DNA of 64,000 bases from Siccibacter colletis (lineage in GTDB: Bacteria; Pseudomonadota; Gammaproteobacteria; Enterobacterales; Enterobacteriaceae), in the NCBI RefSeq assembly GCF_000696575.1, contig NZ_JMSQ01000005.1, positions 124,001 through 188,000 on the forward strand, in the 5' to 3' direction. The notes under the pieces are model-generated. The model ran no database searches. It was not told the origin of the DNA and saw nothing but the letters and a program-made list of their open reading frames with translations. This document shows, in pieces, positions 48,533 through 58,520 of this stretch; position 1 is the first letter of the stretch, and each line of letters begins with the position of its first letter. The position numbers and the translations under genes are program-made.

Positions 48533-49117
48533 TTAACGGCCCGGGGTCCACTGGCGAGTAGTCAGCGCGGTCAACACGTGATCGCGCCACTCGCCGTCAA
48601 TCAACAGATAGTCTTTGGCGTAGCCCTCTTTCTCAAAGCCAAGACGCGCCAGCAAATCGCCGCTGCGCTGGTTGTGGGGCATGTAGTTCGCCATGATGCG
48701 GTGAATATGCTGGGTGCGCTGCATATAGCGAATGGCGCTGGTCAGGGCTTCGAACATCATCCCCTGCCCCTGCCACTTCTCCCCCAGCGAATAGCCGAGG
48801 TAGCAGGCGTGAAACGAGCCGCGCACCACGTTGGAAAAATTCGCTACGCCGCGGATCTCGGTTTCGTCCGGGTCGAGCAGCGCAAAGTAAAATGCATTAC
48901 CCTGCTTGTGCAGTTCATTGATCATGCTGAGCCGCGCCTGCCAGCCGGAGGGATAGCAGTGGCTGTCATCGCGCACCGGCTCCCAGGGCTTGAGAAACTG
49001 CCGGTTCTCGGCGTAGTAGTCTGCCAGACGCCATGCGTCGCGGTCGTACACCAGACGCACCACCAGGCGGTCAGTTGTCAGTCTTACTTTCGGCGCATTA
49101 CTGCGGTAGCCAAACAT
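48533..49117 (-). CDS. rimJ: Ribosomal-protein uS5 alanine N-acetyltransferase RimJ
   Basis: GNAT enzyme that acetylates the N-terminal alanine of ribosomal protein S5. 194 aa. [21 protein letters not shown], the acetyl-CoA loop region [19 protein letters not shown] and [31 protein letters not shown] are typical. ATG 49117 (MFGYRSN) matches E. coli. First gene of rimJ-yceH-mviM-murJ, divergent from mdtH. Confidence 0.96.
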   Translation of the reverse strand: MFGYRSNAPKVRLTTDRLVVRLVYDRDAWRLADYYAENRQFLKPWEPVRDDSHCYPSGWQARLSMINELHKQGNAFYFALLDPDETEIRGVANFSNVVRGSFHACYLGYSLGEKWQGQGMMFEALTSAIRYMQRTQHIHRIMANYMPHNQRSGDLLARLGFEKEGYAKDYLLIDGEWRDHVLTALTTRQWTPGR

Positions 49118-49382
49118 CGTGTGCTGCTCCTTCATTCACCGGAACCTCCCTTTACCTCGCCGGGCACCGGGCGCGTATCCTCTTCATTCAATTACTATAC
49201 CTGCCGAAAAGAGAACAGGGAAAACCGTTACGCGTCATTTTTTTGCGGGCGGGGCCGGTGTCGATGAATGTCGTCAATCAAAGCACGGGTTTGATGAAAA
49301 AATATTGTCGCCGCGCGGGTGGGAAAATAACCAGCGGCACCGCAGAATAGAGCTCTTTTCCTGTCACTTTCCCGGAGGGGAA

Positions 49383-50591
49383 ATGGCCAGCGTTTCACAG
49401 GCAAGGAGCCTGGGTAAATATTTCCTGCTTATCGATAATATGTTGGTCGTGCTCGGCTTCTTCGTCGTCTTCCCGCTTATCTCCATTCGCTTCGTCGATC
49501 AACTGGGGTGGGCGGCGCTGATGGTGGGGATTGCGCTCGGCCTGCGCCAGTTTATTCAACAGGGGCTGGGGATCTTTGGCGGGGCCATCGCCGACCGCTT
49601 TGGCGCAAAACCGATGATCGTTACCGGGATGCTGCTGCGCGCAGCGGGCTTTGCCACTATGGCGGTGGCGGTAGAGCCCTGGATGCTGTGGTTCTCCTGC
49701 GTGCTGTCGGCGCTCGGCGGCACGCTGTTCGATCCGCCGCGTTCGGCGCTGGTGGTGAAGCTGGTGCCGCCTGCCCAGCGCGGACGCTTTTTCTCGCTGC
49801 TGATGATGCAGGACAGCGCCGGGGCGGTGATCGGTGCGCTATTCGGCAGCTGGCTGCTGCAGTACGATTTCCGGCTGGTGTGCGCCGCCGGGGCGCTGGT
49901 GTTTGTGCTCTGCGCGCTGTTTAACGCCATCTGGCTGCCGGCCTGGAAGCTGTCGACGGTGAAGATCCCGGTGCGCGAGGGGCTGGGTCGGGTGCTGCGC
50001 GATCGACGTTTCGTGACTTACGTGCTGACCCTCACCGGCTACTACATGCTGGCGGTTCAGGTGATGCTGATGCTGCCAATCATGGTGAACGATCTGGCCG
50101 GTACCCCGGCGGCGGTGAAGTGGATGTACGCCATTGAGGCCACGCTCTCACTGACCCTGCTCTACCCGATCGCGCGCGTGACGGAAAAATATTTCCGGCT
50201 GGAGCACCGGCTGATGGCGGGTCTGCTGTTAATGACGCTGAGCCTGCTGCCGGTGGGGCTGACCAGTTCACTGCAGCAGCTGTTTACCCTTATCTGCCTG
50301 TTCTATCTTGGGTCGATTATTGCCGAGCCGGCGCGGGAAACCCTGAGCGCGTCGCTGGCGGATTACCGGGCGCGCGGCAGCTATATGGGCTTCAGCCGTC
50401 TGGGGCTGGCCTTTGGCGGCGCGCTGGGTTATGCGGGCGGCGGCTGGTTCTTTGATGCCGGTAAAGCCAGCGGCCAGCCCGAGCTGCCGTGGCTGATGCT
50501 CGGTATCATCGGCGGCATGACCTTCCTTGCGCTGTGGTGGCAGTTTAGCCAGAAACGCCCGGCGCCAACCATGTTCGAGCCAGGCACCTGA
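49383..50591 (+). CDS. mdtH: MFS multidrug transporter MdtH
   Basis: 402 aa, twelve helices, DHA1 family; overexpression in E. coli gives resistance to norfloxacin and enoxacin. [15 protein letters not shown] is the MFS loop motif, [11 protein letters not shown] and [24 protein letters not shown] are well conserved. ATG 49383 follows GGAGGGG and gives [14 protein letters not shown] like E. coli; the long upstream extension is not coding. Divergent from rimJ. Confidence 0.95.
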   Translation: MASVSQARSLGKYFLLIDNMLVVLGFFVVFPLISIRFVDQLGWAALMVGIALGLRQFIQQGLGIFGGAIADRFGAKPMIVTGMLLRAAGFATMAVAVEPWMLWFSCVLSALGGTLFDPPRSALVVKLVPPAQRGRFFSLLMMQDSAGAVIGALFGSWLLQYDFRLVCAAGALVFVLCALFNAIWLPAWKLSTVKIPVREGLGRVLRDRRFVTYVLTLTGYYMLAVQVMLMLPIMVNDLAGTPAAVKWMYAIEATLSLTLLYPIARVTEKYFRLEHRLMAGLLLMTLSLLPVGLTSSLQQLFTLICLFYLGSIIAEPARETLSASLADYRARGSYMGFSRLGLAFGGALGYAGGGWFFDAGKASGQPELPWLMLGIIGGMTFLALWWQFSQKRPAPTMFEPGT

Positions 50592-50654
50592 TTTGCTGCC
50601 TGGTTTTTTCTCTCCCATACTGAAAGTCCGAAGGCAATCAACTGGAGGAGAAAC

Positions 50655-51302
50655 GTGAAGCTTTATATTTACGAGCACTGCCCTTTCTGCGTGAAGGCCC
50701 GTATGATTTTCGGCCTGAAAAATATCCCGGTCGAGCTGGTGGTTCTGCTTAACGACGACGAGGCGACCCCGACCAGAATGATTGGCCAGAAGATGGCACC
50801 CATCCTGCAAAAAGATGACAGCCGCTATCTGCCGGAAAGCATGGACATCGTCCACTACGTGGATAATCTCGACCACCAGCCGCTGCTCACCGGCAAGCGC
50901 AACCCGGCGATTGAAGAGTGGCTGCGCAAGGTCAACGGCTACGTGAATCGTCTGCTGCTGCCGCGTATCGCTCAGGCTCCCTTCGATGAGTTTTCTACCC
51001 CGGAAGCCCGGGCGTACTTCGTTAACAAGAAGGAAGCGGCGATCGGCTCGTTTGAAGATCATCTGGCGCACTCCGCCGGGCTTATCAAAAACATCAGCGA
51101 CGATCTCAGAAGCCTCGATAAGCTTATCCAGCAGCCGAACGCGGTAAACGGCGAGCTGTCCGAGGATGACATTCACCTGTTCCCGATCCTGCGCAACCTG
51201 ACGCTGGTGGCGGGCGTCGATTTCCCGACCCGCGTGGCGGATTACCGCGACAATATGGCGAAACAGACCCAGGTTAATCTGCTGTCGTCGGTGGCCATCT
51301 GA
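50655..51302 (+). CDS. grxB: Glutaredoxin 2
   Basis: 215-aa glutaredoxin of GST-like fold, larger than other glutaredoxins. Active-site Cys9-Pro-Phe-Cys12 in YEHCPFCVKARM, a glutathione-binding region around APILQKDDSRYLPESMDIVHYVD, and a helical C-terminal domain. Donates electrons with glutathione to protein disulfides. Start ATG-like GTG at 50655 (GTGAAGCTT) behind GGAGGAGAA. Confidence 0.95.
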   Translation: MKLYIYEHCPFCVKARMIFGLKNIPVELVVLLNDDEATPTRMIGQKMAPILQKDDSRYLPESMDIVHYVDNLDHQPLLTGKRNPAIEEWLRKVNGYVNRLLLPRIAQAPFDEFSTPEARAYFVNKKEAAIGSFEDHLAHSAGLIKNISDDLRSLDKLIQQPNAVNGELSEDDIHLFPILRNLTLVAGVDFPTRVADYRDNMAKQTQVNLLSSVAI

Positions 51303-51307
51303 CTCTC

Positions 51308-51333
51308 AGGCCGGTGTCCGCACCGGCCTTTTA
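51308..51333 (+). terminator. Terminator of grxB
   Basis: AGGCCGGTG-TCCG-CACCGGCCTTTT, nine-base stem, shortly after the grxB stop. Confidence 0.85.
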
Positions 51334-51416
51334 AGCCAATTCCGCTAGTAATCCCCCTCCTGTTACCCGATGATATGCCCCGTCATACGTTGACACCGAC
51401 GTGCATCGAGGAACCC

Positions 51417-51977
51417 ATGAAAAAAATTATTATTGCCGCCGCGCTGGTGTTGAGCGGCCTTGTTGTTGGCTGCAATCAGCTGACCCAGTACACCGTAAGC
51501 GAGCAGGAAATTAACCAGGCGCTGGAAAAGCGCAATAACTTCTCAAAAGATATTGGGCTGCCGGGTATCGCCGACGCGCATATCGTACTGACTAACCTGA
51601 CCAGCCAGATTGGTCGCGAAGAGCCGAATAAAGTGGTGTTATCGGGCGACGCGGCGCTGGACATGAAATCCCTGTTCGGCAACCAGAAGGCCGATGTCAC
51701 TCTGAAGCTGAAAGCGCAGCCGGTGTTCAACAAAGAGAAAGGGGCTATCTTCCTGCAGGATATGGATATCGTGGATGCCACCGTGAAGCCGGAGAAGATG
51801 CAGGGCGTGATCAAAACCCTTCTACCCTATCTCAACCAGAGCCTGCGTGACTACTTCAACGCCCATCCGGCTTATGTGCTGAGCGAGGACCGCAGCGAAG
51901 GTGAAGCGCTGGCGAAAAAACACGCCACCGGTATTGACGTTAAGCCTGGCGAAATCATTATCCCCTTCTCGCTGTAA
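51417..51977 (+). CDS. yceB: YceB, predicted lipoprotein (DUF1439)
   Basis: 186 aa. Lipoprotein signal MKKIIIAAALVLSGLVVGC with lipidated Cys19. The mature part has a SMP/TULIP-like single domain (EQEINQALEKRNNFSKDIGL...). Function not established; ligand binding is possible. ATG 51417 gives the E. coli length; the frame to 51375 is longer but lacks a signal sense. Followed by a GC hairpin. Confidence 0.92.
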   Translation: MKKIIIAAALVLSGLVVGCNQLTQYTVSEQEINQALEKRNNFSKDIGLPGIADAHIVLTNLTSQIGREEPNKVVLSGDAALDMKSLFGNQKADVTLKLKAQPVFNKEKGAIFLQDMDIVDATVKPEKMQGVIKTLLPYLNQSLRDYFNAHPAYVLSEDRSEGEALAKKHATGIDVKPGEIIIPFSL

Positions 51978-51989
51978 TCGCATCTGCCG

Positions 51990-52012
51990 ACGGGGGCGCT
52001 GCCCCCGTTAAT
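51990..52012 (+). terminator. Hairpin after yceB
   Basis: ACGGGGGC-GCT-GCCCCCGT stem followed by TAATTT; T-run short, so a weak terminator. Confidence 0.55.
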
Positions 52013-52030
52013 TTCAGGAAAAGAGTGCAA

Positions 52031-52046
52031 ACGAAAACGTTTCCCT
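52031..52046 (+). promoter_or_regulatory. PurR-type operator of pyrC
   Basis: ACGAAAACGTTTCCCT fits the PurR consensus ACGCAAACGTTTTCGT around its CG centre. pyrC is a known PurR target in E. coli. Confidence 0.65.
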
Positions 52047-52055
52047 CTATCCTTA

Positions 52056-52106
52056 GTGCCCGGCATAAATCCAGCCATGACTGACTGATTCCCCTAGCCG
52101 GAGCAC
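52056..52106 (+). promoter_or_regulatory. Leader hairpin covering the pyrC ribosome-binding site
   Basis: GTGCCCGGC (52056-52064) can pair with GCCGGAGCAC (52097-52106) with one bulge, hiding the GGAG Shine-Dalgarno. In E. coli, CTP-dependent choice of transcription start decides whether this hairpin forms, so pyrimidine control is probably kept. Confidence 0.65.
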
Positions 52107-52112
52107 ATCCCA

Positions 52113-53159
52113 ATGACTGCACAACCCCAGGTTATCACCCTTCGCCGTCCTGACGACTGGCACGTTCATCTGCGCGACGGCGATATGCTGCGCACCGTTG
52201 TTCCTTATACCAGTGAACATTACGCCCGCGCGATTGTGATGCCGAACCTGGTGCCGCCGGTGACCACCGTCGAGGCTGCGCGTGCTTATCGTCAGCGTAT
52301 CCTTGATGCCGTGCCTGCCGGGCAGCGCTTCGAACCGCTGATGACCTGCTATCTCACCGACTCCCTCGACCCCGACGAAGTGGAGCGCGGTTTCCGCGAG
52401 AAGGTGTTTACCGCCGCCAAGCTCTATCCGGCCCATGCCACCACCAACTCCAGCCACGGGGTCACCAGCATCGACAGCATCATGCCGGTGCTGGAGCGCA
52501 TGGAAAAACTGGGGATGCCGCTGCTGGTGCACGGTGAAGTGACGCATGCGGAGATCGATATTTTCGATCGCGAAGCGCGCTTTATTGAGACGGTCATGGA
52601 GCCGCTGCGTCAGCGCCTGCCGGGGCTGAAAGTGGTGTTTGAGCACATCACCACCAAAGATGCCGCCGACTACGTGCGCGACGGCAACTCGCTGCTGGCT
52701 GCGACCATCACCCCGCAGCATCTGATGTTCAACCGTAACCATATGCTGGTGGGCGGCGTGCGTCCGCATCTGTACTGTTTGCCGATTCTCAAGCGCAACG
52801 TGCATCAGCAGGCGCTGCGTGAGCTGGTGGCCAGCGGCTTCGAGCGGGCGTTCCTCGGGACTGACTCTGCCCCGCACTCCCGCCTGCGCAAAGAGGCCAG
52901 CTGCGGCTGTGCGGGCTGCTTCAACGCCCCGACGGCGCTGGGCGCGTACGCCACGGTGTTTGAAGAGATGAACGCTCTGCATCATCTGGAAGCCTTCTGT
53001 TCGCTGAACGGCCCGCGCTTCTACGGCCTGCCGGTCAACGAGGAGACTATTGAGCTGGTGCGCGAAGAGAGCCAGGTGGCGGAGAGCATTGCGCTGGGCG
53101 ATGACAGCATCATTCCGTTCCTCGCCGGGGAAACCGTGCGCTGGCGCGTAAAAGGCTAA
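52113..53159 (+). CDS. pyrC: Dihydroorotase
   Basis: Third step of pyrimidine synthesis: cyclises carbamoyl aspartate. 348 aa, same as E. coli. Binuclear zinc site: HVHLRDG (two His), carbamylated Lys in [20 protein letters not shown] and HITTKDAA histidines, GTDSAPHSR aspartate. Transcribed with dinI 81 bases downstream but dinI has its own SOS promoter. Confidence 0.98.
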   Translation: MTAQPQVITLRRPDDWHVHLRDGDMLRTVVPYTSEHYARAIVMPNLVPPVTTVEAARAYRQRILDAVPAGQRFEPLMTCYLTDSLDPDEVERGFREKVFTAAKLYPAHATTNSSHGVTSIDSIMPVLERMEKLGMPLLVHGEVTHAEIDIFDREARFIETVMEPLRQRLPGLKVVFEHITTKDAADYVRDGNSLLAATITPQHLMFNRNHMLVGGVRPHLYCLPILKRNVHQQALRELVASGFERAFLGTDSAPHSRLRKEASCGCAGCFNAPTALGAYATVFEEMNALHHLEAFCSLNGPRFYGLPVNEETIELVREESQVAESIALGDDSIIPFLAGETVRWRVKG

Positions 53160-53203
53160 GCAAAAAATATTTACCGCCCCCTGTTGCATGTCGCTGCGGC
53201 TAA

Positions 53204-53219
53204 CTGTATATATATACAG
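53204..53219 (+). promoter_or_regulatory. LexA (SOS) box of dinI
   Basis: CTGTATATATATACAG, a perfect palindrome matching CTG-N10-CAG, 21 bases before dinI. Confidence 0.95.
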
Positions 53220-53240
53220 TAAATTTAGCAGGGGGCAATT

Positions 53241-53486
53241 ATGCGTGTAGAAGTCACCATTTCAAAACTGACCCAACTTCCACCCGGTGCGGCTGACGCG
53301 CTGGCCTGTGAACTCACCCGTCGTATTGACCAGCATTATCCGGACCTGCCCAATCAGGTCACGGTACGTTATGCCTCCGCCAATAACCTCTCCGTATTTG
53401 GCGGTGCGAAAGAAGACAAAGAGCGCGTCAGTGAAATCCTTCAGGAAACCTGGGAAAGCGCCGACGACTGGTTTAATGCCAGTTGA
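53241..53486 (+). CDS. dinI: DNA-damage-inducible protein DinI
   Basis: 81-aa SOS protein that binds RecA filaments, stabilising them and limiting UmuD cleavage. MRVEVTISKLTQLPPGAADAL start, acidic C-terminal helix EDKERVSEILQETWESADDWF that mimics DNA. Controlled by the LexA box just upstream. An unusually long 3' region (about 125 bases) runs to its terminator. Confidence 0.96.
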   Translation: MRVEVTISKLTQLPPGAADALACELTRRIDQHYPDLPNQVTVRYASANNLSVFGGAKEDKERVSEILQETWESADDWFNAS

Positions 53487-53883
53487 CTTGCCCGTAAGCC
53501 ATGTAATGCTGATGCGATAACTGCGCCTTCCCCGCGGGCGGATGAATAATCCTGCCGGCAGCGCCGTTTCGCAACAGCATCATCTGGTGCAGGGTAACCC
53601 CCTCGTGATGTTCGCCGGGTACGCCACCCGGTTTTTTTTAATTTTTCTTTGCTGGTATTTTAAGCACTATTCTTATTGATCGTTCCCTTTCGCAAATTAT
53701 TTCCGCCGTTTTGCCGCTTAAATGTGCAATTAAATCAGAAATCAGCAAATTTATGTTGCAAGGTATTTAATTGCTGCTGTTTTTCGTATAAACGTTGATA
53801 TACTTAACAAGCTTCAATAAAACTGAAAACACGCATTGAACCTCAAAAGTCGTTGTCTTTTAACACGCATTAAGGGGGTTATA
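53487..53883 (+). other. dinI-bssS spacer (397 bases)
   Basis: Holds the GC-rich dinI 3' region (53487-53611), a terminator at 53612-53639, then an AT-rich bssS promoter region. TATACT (near 53800) is a possible -10 for bssS. A 45-codon frame (53542-53679) runs through the terminator and is not accepted as a gene. Confidence 0.6.
53612..53639 (+). terminator. Terminator downstream of dinI
   Basis: CCGGGT-ACGCC-ACCCGG stem followed by TTTTTTTT. Confidence 0.88.
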
Positions 53884-54138
53884 ATGGTTAAGAATAATGA
53901 AGTAATCCAGACTCATCCCCTTGTTGGATGGGACATCAGCACCGTAGACAGTTACGATGCGCTGATGCTGCGCCTGCACTATCTGGCAGCCCCGCAGGAC
54001 GATCATGATGAAACGGAAGTAGGCAGCACCCTGTGGCTTACCACAGATGTGGCACGACAATTTATCTCCATTCTTGAAGCCGGTATTGCAAAGATTGAGT
54101 CCGGTGAATACCAGGAAAATGATTATCGTAAGCACTGA
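53884..54138 (+). CDS. bssS: Biofilm regulator BssS (YceP)
   Basis: 84-aa cytosolic protein reported to influence biofilm formation through indole and AI-2 related signals; mechanism unknown. The segments NNEVIQTHPLVGWDISTVDS and TLWLTTDVARQFISILEAGI are almost identical to E. coli; the middle (about 35-48) and last residues differ. ATG 53884 follows AAGGGGG; the longer frame to 53836 is not conserved. Confidence 0.94.
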   Translation: MVKNNEVIQTHPLVGWDISTVDSYDALMLRLHYLAAPQDDHDETEVGSTLWLTTDVARQFISILEAGIAKIESGEYQENDYRKH

Positions 54139-54164
54139 GTTAACCGTGCTCTCTTCCCACCTCA

Positions 54165-54193
54165 CAGGCACCCCATCGGGTGCCTGACTTATT
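54165..54193 (+). terminator. Terminator of bssS
   Basis: CAGGCACCC-CATC-GGGTGCCTG nine-base stem then ACTTATTT, 26 bases after the stop. Confidence 0.75.
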
Positions 54194-54409
54194 TCTGGCG
54201 CCGCTTAATTATCATCGCGCACCGGGTAAATAACCGGCTGCGATCGCTGAATACGCTTATGATTTGCAGGGAGATATTTTCTCTGCTAATTGCCCGCTAT
54301 ATTCCTGATAAAAAATCCCGACGGCCGCGAATAATTTGACGTAATTCTTGAGTATCGCGATCGCCTTAATTACTCTGCTAACCATCAGTTATTGCACAGA
54401 GAAAATCCC

Positions 54410-55525
54410 ATGCACTATGACTTAATTATTGTCGGCAGCGGTTCAACGGGCGCAGCGGCGGGCTACTACGCCACCCGCGCCGGATTAAAAGTTTTGATGG
54501 TAGACAGCTTCCACCCGCCGCATCAGGAAGGCAGCCACCACGGCGATACCCGGCTAATCCGCCACGCCTATGGTGAAGGCGAGCGTTACGTACCGCTGGT
54601 GCTGCGCGCTCAGGCGCTGTGGGATGAAATGCAGGCGCAAACTGAAGAGGTGATCTTCGAGCGCAGCGGCGTGGTTAACCTTGGCCCGGCTGAGTCTGAT
54701 TTCCTTACCAACGTCGCGCAAAGCGCGCGCGAGTTCCACCTACCGCTGGAAACCCTCACTGCAGCGGAAATTGCCGCCCGCTGGCCGGAGATAGCGGTTC
54801 CGGACCACTACATCGCCCTGTTTGAACCCGACTCTGGCGTGCTGCACAGTGAAAACGCTGTCCGGGAGTGGATCCGCCTGGCGCGGGAAGCCGGGTGCGC
54901 GCAGCTGTTTAACTGCCCGGTCAGCGCCATTGCGTCCACCGCCGACGGCGTAAACGTGACTACCGCCGACGGGGTCTACAGCGCGGCGAAAGTGCTGGTC
55001 AGCGCCGGAACCTGGGTCGGCAAGCTGCTGCCCGACCTGCCGATTACGCCGGTACGCAAGGTGTTCGGCTGGTTCCAGGCTGACGGGCGCTACAGCGTGA
55101 AGAATAACTTCCCGGCCTTTACCGGCGAGATGGACAACGGCGACCAGTTCTACGGCTTCCCGGCGGAGAACGACGCCCTGAAAATCGGCAAGCATAATGG
55201 CGGGCAGCCCATCTCCAGCGCTGAAGAGCGCAAGCCGTTTGGCGGCTATGCGGGTGACGGCTCCGAGGCGTTTGCGTTTCTGCGCCAGTTCCTGCCGGGC
55301 ATCGGCGGGTGTCTGTACGGCGCAGCCTGCACCTATGACAACTCCCCGGACGAAGATTTCATCATTGACACCCTGCCCGACCAGCCAGCCATCATGGTGA
55401 TCACCGGCCTCAGCGGCCACGGCTTTAAGTTCGCCCCGGTGCTGGGTGAAATCGCCGCGCAGTTCGCCGCCGGTGAAGCTCCGGCGCTTGATCTGGCCCC
55501 GTTTTCCCTGGCGCGTTTCCGCTAG
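54410..55525 (+). CDS. solA: N-methyl-L-tryptophan oxidase SolA
   Basis: Flavoenzyme of the monomeric sarcosine oxidase family that demethylates N-methyltryptophan and sarcosine-like substrates. 371 aa. FAD-binding [22 protein letters not shown] at the start, [17 protein letters not shown] in the active site, and [20 protein letters not shown] whose Cys binds FAD covalently. ATG 54410 (MHYDLI) matches E. coli. More diverged from E. coli than most genes here, but intact. Confidence 0.94.
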   Translation: MHYDLIIVGSGSTGAAAGYYATRAGLKVLMVDSFHPPHQEGSHHGDTRLIRHAYGEGERYVPLVLRAQALWDEMQAQTEEVIFERSGVVNLGPAESDFLTNVAQSAREFHLPLETLTAAEIAARWPEIAVPDHYIALFEPDSGVLHSENAVREWIRLAREAGCAQLFNCPVSAIASTADGVNVTTADGVYSAAKVLVSAGTWVGKLLPDLPITPVRKVFGWFQADGRYSVKNNFPAFTGEMDNGDQFYGFPAENDALKIGKHNGGQPISSAEERKPFGGYAGDGSEAFAFLRQFLPGIGGCLYGAACTYDNSPDEDFIIDTLPDQPAIMVITGLSGHGFKFAPVLGEIAAQFAAGEAPALDLAPFSLARFR

Positions 55526-55530
55526 CAACT

Positions 55531-55553
55531 TTCCCCGGTATCATGCCGGGGAA
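55531..55553 (+). terminator. Hairpin after solA
   Basis: TTCCCCGG...CCGGGGAA, eight-base stem 5 bases after the solA stop, without T-run. Weak terminator or mRNA end structure. Confidence 0.4.
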
Positions 55554-55603
55554 CACCCCCGCCGCCGGGCGCGGCGTTCATCCTTAATCTGCGGTAACGC
55601 CTG

Positions 55604-55717
55604 ATGCGTCGAGTTATTCAATTTTTAATCAATAATGTGCGTCAACACCTGATGCTGTATATCGTGCTGTGGGTAGTGCTGGCTATTCTGGATATATTTC
55701 TTATCGCCACGCTGTAA
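55604..55717 (+). CDS. yceO: Small membrane protein YceO
   Basis: 37-aa protein [20 protein letters not shown] followed by [17 protein letters not shown]. It resembles the core of E. coli YceO ([20 protein letters not shown]...) and occupies the same site between solA and yceJ. A basic amphipathic start is followed by one membrane helix (about 17-36). Ribosome-binding site weak (GCGGTAACG). Function unknown. Confidence 0.75.
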   Translation: MRRVIQFLINNVRQHLMLYIVLWVVLAILDIFLIATL

Positions 55718-56036
55718 TATTTCCCGCTGCGTTCACATTGACGCCAGATGACTTATATTTACAGTAAGCTGACAAATAACTGAAAATTCATCTATATTCC
55801 AACAGATTATTAGAACAAATCACGCGCGTGACTAAATCGCCAAAAAACGCCATTTATCAGTGTGGTGTGGTCAAACAGCCATAAATCAATCGACGCTTTT
55901 GTCGATGACACCCATTACATCAGCAAAAATTTCGAACCAGATAATATTCCCTTTCCAATATTTATTTTTTTATTGCTTTTCTTATTTTCACACGCCATTG
56001 TTATTTCCATTACTTTTTATTAACGGAAGAAGTGCT
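55718..56036 (+). other. AT-rich region before yceJ (319 bases)
   Basis: No gene seen. It holds a possible promoter CTGACA-N18-TATATT (55769-55798) for yceJ-yceI and a short hairpin ATCGAC-GCTTTT-GTCGAT (55889-55906). Confidence 0.4.
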
Positions 56037-56591
56037 ATGCAGTGGCGTAATTCTCCTGCGCGTTACGGTGTGGTCTCGGTGGCAATCCACTGGCTGGTTG
56101 CGGCAACGGTATACGGCATGTTTGGCCTGGGTTTATGGATGGTCACCCTCGGCTATTACGACAGCTGGTATCATCCGGCACCGGAGCTGCATAAAAGCAT
56201 CGGCATCCTGCTGATGATGGTGATGGTAGTGCGCGTTATCTGGCGCTTCATCTCCCGTCCGCCCAAAGCGCTGGCCAGCTACTCCCGCCTCACCCACCTC
56301 AGCGCGGTGGCGGCCCATATTCTGCTGTACGTTATCCTGTTCTCAATTCTTATCAGCGGCTATCTGATCTCGACCGCTGACGGTAAACCAATTTCCGTTT
56401 TCGGTCTGTTTGAAGTGCCTGCGACCATCACCGATGCCGGGGTGCAGGCCGATCTGGCAGGACAAATTCATCTCTGGCTGGCCTGGAGCGTGGTGATCCT
56501 CTCCGTGCTGCACGGCCTCGCCGCCCTTAAACACCATTTCATCGATAAAGATGTCACCCTCAAGCGCATGCTGGGGAAAACGTCACGTTAA
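56037..56591 (+). CDS. yceJ: Cytochrome b561-type protein YceJ
   Basis: 184-aa membrane protein with four helices and histidines placed for two b hemes ([32 protein letters not shown]). Related to cybB cytochrome b561 and proposed to oxidise quinol or superoxide. ATG 56037 ([14 protein letters not shown]) follows GGAAG; the frame to 55860 is not conserved. Followed by yceI after 14 bases, a conserved pair. Confidence 0.94.
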   Translation: MQWRNSPARYGVVSVAIHWLVAATVYGMFGLGLWMVTLGYYDSWYHPAPELHKSIGILLMMVMVVRVIWRFISRPPKALASYSRLTHLSAVAAHILLYVILFSILISGYLISTADGKPISVFGLFEVPATITDAGVQADLAGQIHLWLAWSVVILSVLHGLAALKHHFIDKDVTLKRMLGKTSR

Positions 56592-56605
56592 CCATGGAGC
56601 GAAAC

Positions 56606-57181
56606 ATGAAAAAAAGCCTGCTGGGGGTTACTTTAGGTGCCCTGCTGTTCACTACCGGCTCTGCCGTAGCTGCTGATTACAAAATTGATAAAGAGGGCCA
56701 GCACGCCTTCGTTAACTTCCGCATTCAGCACCTGGGTTACAGCTGGCTGTACGGAACCTTCAATGATTTCGACGGTACCTTTACCTTCGATGAAAAAAAT
56801 CCGGCGGCCGATAAGGTCAACGTGACCATCAACACTTCCAGCGTGGATACCAACCACGCCGAGCGTGACAAGCACCTGCGCAGCGCTGACTTCCTGAACG
56901 TGGCGAAATTCCCGCAGGCGACCTTCGTCTCTACCGCCGTGAAAAAAGATGGCGACGAGCTGGACATCACCGGTAACCTGACGCTGAACGGCGTTACCAA
57001 ACCGGTAACCCTTGAAGCGAAGCTGATGGGTCAGGGCGACGATCCGTGGGGCGGCGTGCGCGCTGGTTTTGAAGCGGAAGGTAAGATCCACCTGAAAGAC
57101 TTCAACATCACCACCGATCTCGGCCCGGCGTCTCAGGACGTTGAGCTGATTATCTCTGTGGAAGGTGTGCGTCAGAAGTAA
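56606..57181 (+). CDS. yceI: YceI, periplasmic lipocalin-like isoprenoid-binding protein
   Basis: 191 aa. Signal peptide ends about residue 22 ([10 protein letters not shown]). The rest is a YceI-family beta barrel that binds polyprenyl/isoprenoid lipids such as ubiquinone-8 in homologues: [49 protein letters not shown]. High-pH inducible in E. coli. ATG 56606 ([10 protein letters not shown]) fits E. coli. Confidence 0.96.
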   Translation: MKKSLLGVTLGALLFTTGSAVAADYKIDKEGQHAFVNFRIQHLGYSWLYGTFNDFDGTFTFDEKNPAADKVNVTINTSSVDTNHAERDKHLRSADFLNVAKFPQATFVSTAVKKDGDELDITGNLTLNGVTKPVTLEAKLMGQGDDPWGGVRAGFEAEGKIHLKDFNITTDLGPASQDVELIISVEGVRQK

Positions 57182-57198
57182 GACGCCAGAAACAACAA

Positions 57199-57233
57199 AG
57201 GGCAGCGGGGTAAACCCTCGCTGCCCTTTTTTT
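57199..57233 (+). terminator. Terminator of yceJ-yceI
   Basis: AGGGCAGCG...CGCTGCCCT stem followed by TTTTTTT, between convergent yceI and trhO. Confidence 0.9.
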
Positions 57234-57244
57234 ATCGCTGGCGC

Positions 57245-58294
57245 TTATTCCGGATCGGGAATACCCAACCGGGTATTCAGACGCCCGCGGGATTTATTGA
57301 AGATCTTATTGCCGTTTTCACGGCCCGCGCGGCGGCGACGCTGCTCTTCCTCCGGCAGCACCGACTCTTCAGCGCACAGTTCGCTGCAGCAGCCGTTGAA
57401 CTTCGCCGCGCACGACGGACACTGGATAAACAGCAGATGACAGCCGTCGTTCTTGCAATTGGTATGACTGTCGCAGGGCGTACCGCACTGGTGGCAGTGC
57501 GCAATCACGTCATCGGAGATACGCTCGCCCATGCGCTCGTCAAACACGAAGTTTTTACCGACGAAGCGTACCGGCAACCCCTGTTCGCGGGCGCGGCGGG
57601 CGTACTCAATGATCCCGCCTTCGATGTGCCACACTTTGCTGAAGCCGTTGTGCCGCATCCAGGCGCTGGCTTTCTCGCAGCGAATGCCGCCGGTGCAGTA
57701 CATGACGATTTTCTTGTCTTTATGTTCCTGCATCATCTCAACCGCTTTCGGCAGCTGCTCGCGGAAGGTATCCGCCGGGATCTCCAGCGCGTTCTCGAAA
57801 TGGCCCACTTCGTACTCGTAGTGGTTGCGCATATCGATAAACACCGCGTCCGGATCGTCGAGCATGGCGTTCACTTCCGCCGCTTTGAGATAGTCGCCGA
57901 CGTCACTGGCATCAAAATCCGGGTCGTCAATGCCGTCGGCTACGATGCGTTCGCGCACTTTCATGCGCAGCACCCAGAAGGATTTGCCGTCGTCATCCAG
58001 CGCGATGTTGAGACGCAGGCCGTCCAGCGCCGGGTCGAAGCCGTACAGCACGTCGCGGAACGCGTCGACTTTACTTTGCGGCACGCTTATCTGGGCGTTA
58101 ATGCCTTCGTGGGCAAGATAGATGCGGCCAAACACGTCCAGCGCGGTAAACGCCTGCCAGAGCGCATCGCGCGTGGCTTTCGGATCGGCAATGGTGAAGT
58201 ACTTATAGAATGAGATGGTAGTACGCGGCTCGGTTTCGGCGAGCATACGTTCTCTGAGCGCCTCATTCGAGATGCGGTTGTGTAACACTGGCAT
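57245..58294 (-). CDS. trhO: tRNA uridine(34) hydroxylase TrhO (YceA)
   Basis: Oxygen-dependent hydroxylase making 5-hydroxyuridine at tRNA position 34. 349 aa. N-terminal ferredoxin-like domain, then a rhodanese domain with active-site Cys200 in [14 protein letters not shown]. The C-terminal part has a cysteine cluster ([36 protein letters not shown]) that probably binds metal, and an Arg-rich tail. ATG 58294 (MPVLHNRIS) matches E. coli. Divergent from lpxL. Confidence 0.95.
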   Translation of the reverse strand: MPVLHNRISNEALRERMLAETEPRTTISFYKYFTIADPKATRDALWQAFTALDVFGRIYLAHEGINAQISVPQSKVDAFRDVLYGFDPALDGLRLNIALDDDGKSFWVLRMKVRERIVADGIDDPDFDASDVGDYLKAAEVNAMLDDPDAVFIDMRNHYEYEVGHFENALEIPADTFREQLPKAVEMMQEHKDKKIVMYCTGGIRCEKASAWMRHNGFSKVWHIEGGIIEYARRAREQGLPVRFVGKNFVFDERMGERISDDVIAHCHQCGTPCDSHTNCKNDGCHLLFIQCPSCAAKFNGCCSELCAEESVLPEEEQRRRRAGRENGNKIFNKSRGRLNTRLGIPDPE

Positions 58295-58520
58295 GGTGTA
58301 CGTGGTCCTGCATTCGTGAGTGAAATGAATCGGCCGGCATGATATAGCAATTATCCATAATTTACATCCCTGCATTTTGCGCTACATTTGCATCACTTTA
58401 ACGATAAAGCATCACAGATTGCCGGTTCTTTGCGCACTTGCCTGGCAGCGGTTTTGGCAAGCGGCAAAAAAGTGTCACAATACCCGGTAGCACTGAATTC
58501 GCTCATATAACAGGACTTTC

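Noticed and set aside
52053-53189. 378-codon minus-strand ORF opposite pyrC
   Set aside because: Shadow frame; pyrC has all catalytic residues.
53542-53679. 45-codon ORF MNNPAGSAVSQQHHLVQGNP... between dinI and bssS
   Set aside because: It runs straight through the dinI terminator, so its hydrophobic end is just the T-run read in frame, and it has no ribosome-binding site.
55889-55906. Short hairpin before yceJ as a possible small RNA terminator
   Set aside because: Only six base pairs with no T-run after it.
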